Assembly: GCA_003663565.1 (NCBI GenBank)
Contig: QMTT01000063.1
Location: 1 to 6,014, forward strand
Direction of reading: 5' to 3'
DNA length: 6,014 bases
From: Thermoplasmata archaeon
Lineage (GTDB): Archaea > Thermoplasmatota > B47-G6 > B47-G6B > 47-G6
In this document: positions 3,723 through 6,014 of the stretch, in pieces
How positions within the stretch are numbered: position 1 is the stretch's first letter
Layout: the number at the start of each line of letters is the position of its first letter
The notes under the pieces: model-generated
What the model saw: the letters and a program-made list of their open reading frames with translations, nothing else
Told to the model about the DNA's origin: nothing
The model's database searches: none
Position numbers and translations under genes: made by a program

Positions 3723-5282
3723 TCAGAAGAACCTCTGTATGAGATCTCTGATCGCGTTCACATATGATGTGTAGTCTAAAGCTTGAGAGGCTGCTATCTT
3801 TATTACATTTTGGTATAATAGTGGAGCTAATATTCCTGTAACTATCACAACTATCGCCAGCACAAGACATACTAAAGACATCACTGTGTCCTCTCTTTCT
3901 TTAATTTCTTTAGTGGGCCTCTCAAAGAGCATCTTATAAAGAACTCTGATGTATGCTATGAGTGCTATAATGCTAGATATGACAAGCACCAATGCTAAGA
4001 GCACACTGTATTCCACATATGCTCCATAGAGCAGGAGCTTACTGTAAAACACGTTCATTGGAGGAACCCCAACAAGACTAAACGTTGACACTGCGAAAGC
4101 AAATGCCGTTACTGGGGCTTTTTTGGCTATGCCTGCTAAATCATCTATCTTCCTAGATCCTAGCATTTGTATAAACACTCCTGCGGCAAGGAACATCAAG
4201 GCCTTTGATATTGCATGGTTAATTATGTGGTATAGAGATGCTTCAACACTGAGAGCTGTTCCTACTCCTATAGCAGCGGTTATATAGCCCATGTGAACAA
4301 TCGTTGAATACGCTATAAGTCTCTTTATATCCTTCTGAATATTCATCATTACAGCTGCGAATATCGCAGAGAACGCTCCAAGCAGTATAAGTAAGGTACT
4401 AAGCACTCCAAGAACTTTTTCAGCGCCTGTATCTAAAGTACCCCTAAACAGCGTCGTATAGAACCTAAGAAGAGAGTACACTCCAACATTTACCACTAAA
4501 CCACTCAGCACTGCTGATATTGGTGTTGGAGCTGCTGGATGAGCTTCAGGAAGCCAAAAGTGATTTGGAAATACTGCAGCCTTTACTAAAAATGCCCATG
4601 TAGCCAATGTCAAGCCTATTCCAGTGGTCATGGCAAGGTCTTTATAGTATATCTCCGAAACTGCGAACGGTATCCCGTGGACCTTCGCAGCTATGTCTGC
4701 CATGTTTAGCGTGCCTATAGTAGCGTATATGAAGATCACGGCCAAGAAGTACACTGTCGTCGCAGTAGAACCTATTATTGCATACTTCAAACCTGCTACG
4801 ACGGAATCGCCCCTACTTCTATAAAACATCACTAAACCATATGCTGCTATGCTCGTGACTTCTATCATCACGAAGAGATTGAAAGCATCTCCTGTGTAGA
4901 ATACTCCCATAAGCCCTGCTTCAAGACCAAGGTAAAGGGTATAATACCACTCAATTCCACTCTCATGTTTAAGATACTGATGGCTATATATTGCTATCAT
5001 GAACATGAGAAACGCACTCACTAAGGCAATCACAGCACTCAAGAGGTCTACTTCGTACACAATTCCCACAGGAGCTACCCATTTACCAAACACGTATACT
5101 AATGGCTTTGAGGAAATGTAAGCCTCTCTCGCTACGAGAGCTGAGAGAATTAGAGTTATAAGTGATCCAAGAATGGCGTATGAAGATATTGCTGCCCTAT
5201 TTCCCTTTACAATCTTTGAATACAAAGGAAGCCCAAACGCAAAAGCTATTGGTATAACCACTGTCAGTCCAACAACGAGCAT
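3723..5282 (-). CDS. mnhD: Mrp-type antiporter subunit MnhD/MrpD (NuoN-like)
   Basis: This 519-residue polytopic membrane protein belongs to the proton-translocating NuoL/M/N-MrpA/D superfamily. Such subunits exchange Na+ and H+ in Mrp complexes and pump ions in membrane-bound hydrogenase-type complexes. The key residues are present: Glu141 in GDAFNLFVMIEVTSIAAYG, Lys234 in FLVKAAVFPNHFWLPEAHPA with His248, the RLIAYSTIVHMGYI loop at about 321-334, and Lys360 in HIINHAISKALMFLAAG. Hydrophobic segments run through almost the whole length, and the length is normal for MrpD. The start at 5282 has GAGGTGAT three bases upstream, and that site overlaps the stop codon of mnhE, so translation is probably coupled. 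It is the last gene of the operon; no clear T-run follows it. A homologue in an Mbh or Mbs complex rather than a free antiporter cannot be excluded from this window. Confidence 0.92.
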   Translation of the reverse strand: MLVVGLTVVIPIAFAFGLPLYSKIVKGNRAAISSYAILGSLITLILSALVAREAYISSKPLVYVFGKWVAPVGIVYEVDLLSAVIALVSAFLMFMIAIYSHQYLKHESGIEWYYTLYLGLEAGLMGVFYTGDAFNLFVMIEVTSIAAYGLVMFYRSRGDSVVAGLKYAIIGSTATTVYFLAVIFIYATIGTLNMADIAAKVHGIPFAVSEIYYKDLAMTTGIGLTLATWAFLVKAAVFPNHFWLPEAHPAAPTPISAVLSGLVVNVGVYSLLRFYTTLFRGTLDTGAEKVLGVLSTLLILLGAFSAIFAAVMMNIQKDIKRLIAYSTIVHMGYITAAIGVGTALSVEASLYHIINHAISKALMFLAAGVFIQMLGSRKIDDLAGIAKKAPVTAFAFAVSTFSLVGVPPMNVFYSKLLLYGAYVEYSVLLALVLVISSIIALIAYIRVLYKMLFERPTKEIKEREDTVMSLVCLVLAIVVIVTGILAPLLYQNVIKIAASQALDYTSYVNAIRDLIQRFF

Positions 5283-5291
5283 TTGATCACC

Positions 5292-5786
5292 TCACTCAAA
5301 TATTCTCTCCGCGAACTTCTCAAACTCTTCAGATATGTGCCTCTTAGCTTCTTCTGGCTCTTCAGTCACGACGTTTATCCAGTTCACGTATATGTAGTCG
5401 TCGTCCATATCCACTGTAACTGTTCCAGGAGTGTTTGTAATAGAATGTGCTACGAGGATTCTCGCGTAGTCATTTTTCACTTTTATTGGAACCCTAACAA
5501 TCCCTGGCTTTATGTCCAAAGTTAATGTCCTTTTTATTACGTTAAGGTGGGCTTTTGCTTCTATTACTGTCATATATTTTATGAAATAAACTATAGCCCA
5601 TGCCCATCTTCTGGGATCAAAACATTTTCTGGGATCCTTTACTACGAGTTCTCCGAAGAGCAGCCCACACACTATGCTTACTATTAGGCCCGTGATCACG
5701 TCATATGGCGTTATTGATCCCGTGAATAGAATATATATTATGAACACTAAGATCGCCACTGGAACCACACTACTGAGCTTTACCAT
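5292..5786 (-). CDS. mnhE: Mrp-type antiporter subunit MnhE/MrpE
   Basis: This 164-residue protein is of normal MrpE length. It has two N-terminal membrane segments (about 8-22 and 28-47), a third hydrophobic stretch [17 protein letters not shown] (61-77), and a cytoplasmic domain with the family signature [20 protein letters not shown] (112-131), followed by IYVNW. MrpE is a small structural subunit of multisubunit Na+/H+ antiporters and of Mrp-like modules in archaeal membrane hydrogenases. ATG 5786 lies five bases after GAGGTGAT and inside the 3' end of mnhC, overlapping it by 17 bases. Its TGA lies within the Shine-Dalgarno of mnhD. The tight packing shows a single co-translated operon. 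Confidence 0.92.
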   Translation of the reverse strand: MVKLSSVVPVAILVFIIYILFTGSITPYDVITGLIVSIVCGLLFGELVVKDPRKCFDPRRWAWAIVYFIKYMTVIEAKAHLNVIKRTLTLDIKPGIVRVPIKVKNDYARILVAHSITNTPGTVTVDMDDDYIYVNWINVVTEEPEEAKRHISEEFEKFAERIFE

Positions 5787-6014
5787 TCTTTATCACCTCT
5801 GCAATCTTCCTAACGTCTGTTGTGCCATATATGCGATATATTTGGATTATTGCAAATGCTATGAGCACGTTTACTGCCATTCCTATTACTACTGCTGTTA
5901 TCACTAGAGCTTGAGGAAGAGGATCCACAGATGCTGCCACAAGCTCTGTAAGACCCTCTTGTGTCATCTTAGGAAGTACAGGCGGTATTACGGGGTATAT
6001 AAGCCTATATCCTA
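5770..6014 (-). CDS. mnhC: Mrp-type antiporter subunit MnhC/MrpC (NuoK-like), 5' end cut off
   Basis: The frame stays open to the window edge, so the gene begins beyond 6014. About 80 C-terminal residues are visible; the ATG at 5967 is internal and not the start. The stretch [10 protein letters not shown], then [20 protein letters not shown], then [10 protein letters not shown] is typical of MrpC/NuoK: the [15 protein letters not shown] signature followed by the last membrane helix and a charged cytoplasmic tail. MrpC is a small three-helix subunit next to MrpD in the ion-translocating membrane arm. The TAG at 5770-5772 lies 17 bases inside mnhE. Upstream subunits (A/B, F, G) should lie to the right of the window. 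Confidence 0.9.
   Translation of the reverse strand, partial: GYRLIYPVIPPVLPKMTQEGLTELVAASVDPLPQALVITAVVIGMAVNVLIAFAIIQIYRIYGTTDVRKIAEVIKNGKAQ

Noticed and set aside
5770..5967. Small stand-alone protein starting at ATG 5967
   Set aside because: The frame stays open upstream to the window edge and the extra residues fit MnhC, so this ATG is internal.

Overview
The window looks like a chromosomal piece of a hyperthermophilic archaeon, probably a crenarchaeon or close relative. Three start codons are preceded by GAGGTGAT, an archaeal Shine-Dalgarno. Sites shaped like archaeal TATA boxes lie about 25 bases before several starts, AGA/AGG/ATA codons are common, and the genes point to ferredoxin-based anaerobic metabolism and an Mrp-type cation antiporter. 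The species cannot be named from this sequence.

Layout. All intact genes are on the minus strand, in two operons. (1) 1389-2944: a GltD-like FAD/NAD(P) flavoprotein followed by a 16-cysteine, four-[4Fe-4S] ferredoxin-like subunit. This pair resembles the electron-transfer subunits (AorC and AorA types) of aldehyde oxidoreductase complexes, but no catalytic subunit is present. (2) 3723-6014: the end of MnhC, then MnhE, then MnhD, the membrane part of an Mrp-type Na+/H+ antiporter or of a respiratory complex that carries such a module. The order C-E-D differs from the usual C-D-E.

The rest, 1-1388 and 2945-3722, is unusually gene-poor for an archaeon and holds remnants. A clear superoxide reductase pseudogene occupies about 778-1079, with several frameshifts and a lost iron-ligand histidine. 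A repeat of about 260 bp occurs at 1-260 and 3395-3652 in direct orientation, with a shorter inverted relative at 1105-1204. Two of the three copies keep a 9-10 bp hairpin. The first copy runs into a TnpB-tail-like reading frame whose stop codon sits in a stem-loop like the right ends of IS200/IS605 elements. A second right-end-like motif lies at 456-484. A structured stretch at 564-700 lies within a minus-strand reading frame of uncertain nature. A decayed plus-strand membrane-protein frame fills 2988-3440, and its C-terminus is shared with the reading frame that enters the window at position 1.

Between the second repeat copy and the 3' end of mnhD is a compact plus-strand C/D box sRNA candidate, with perfect C, D', C' and D boxes at 3661-3707. 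The overall picture is two working redox or ion-pumping operons separated by a graveyard of transposon ends and dead genes, with one likely small guide RNA.
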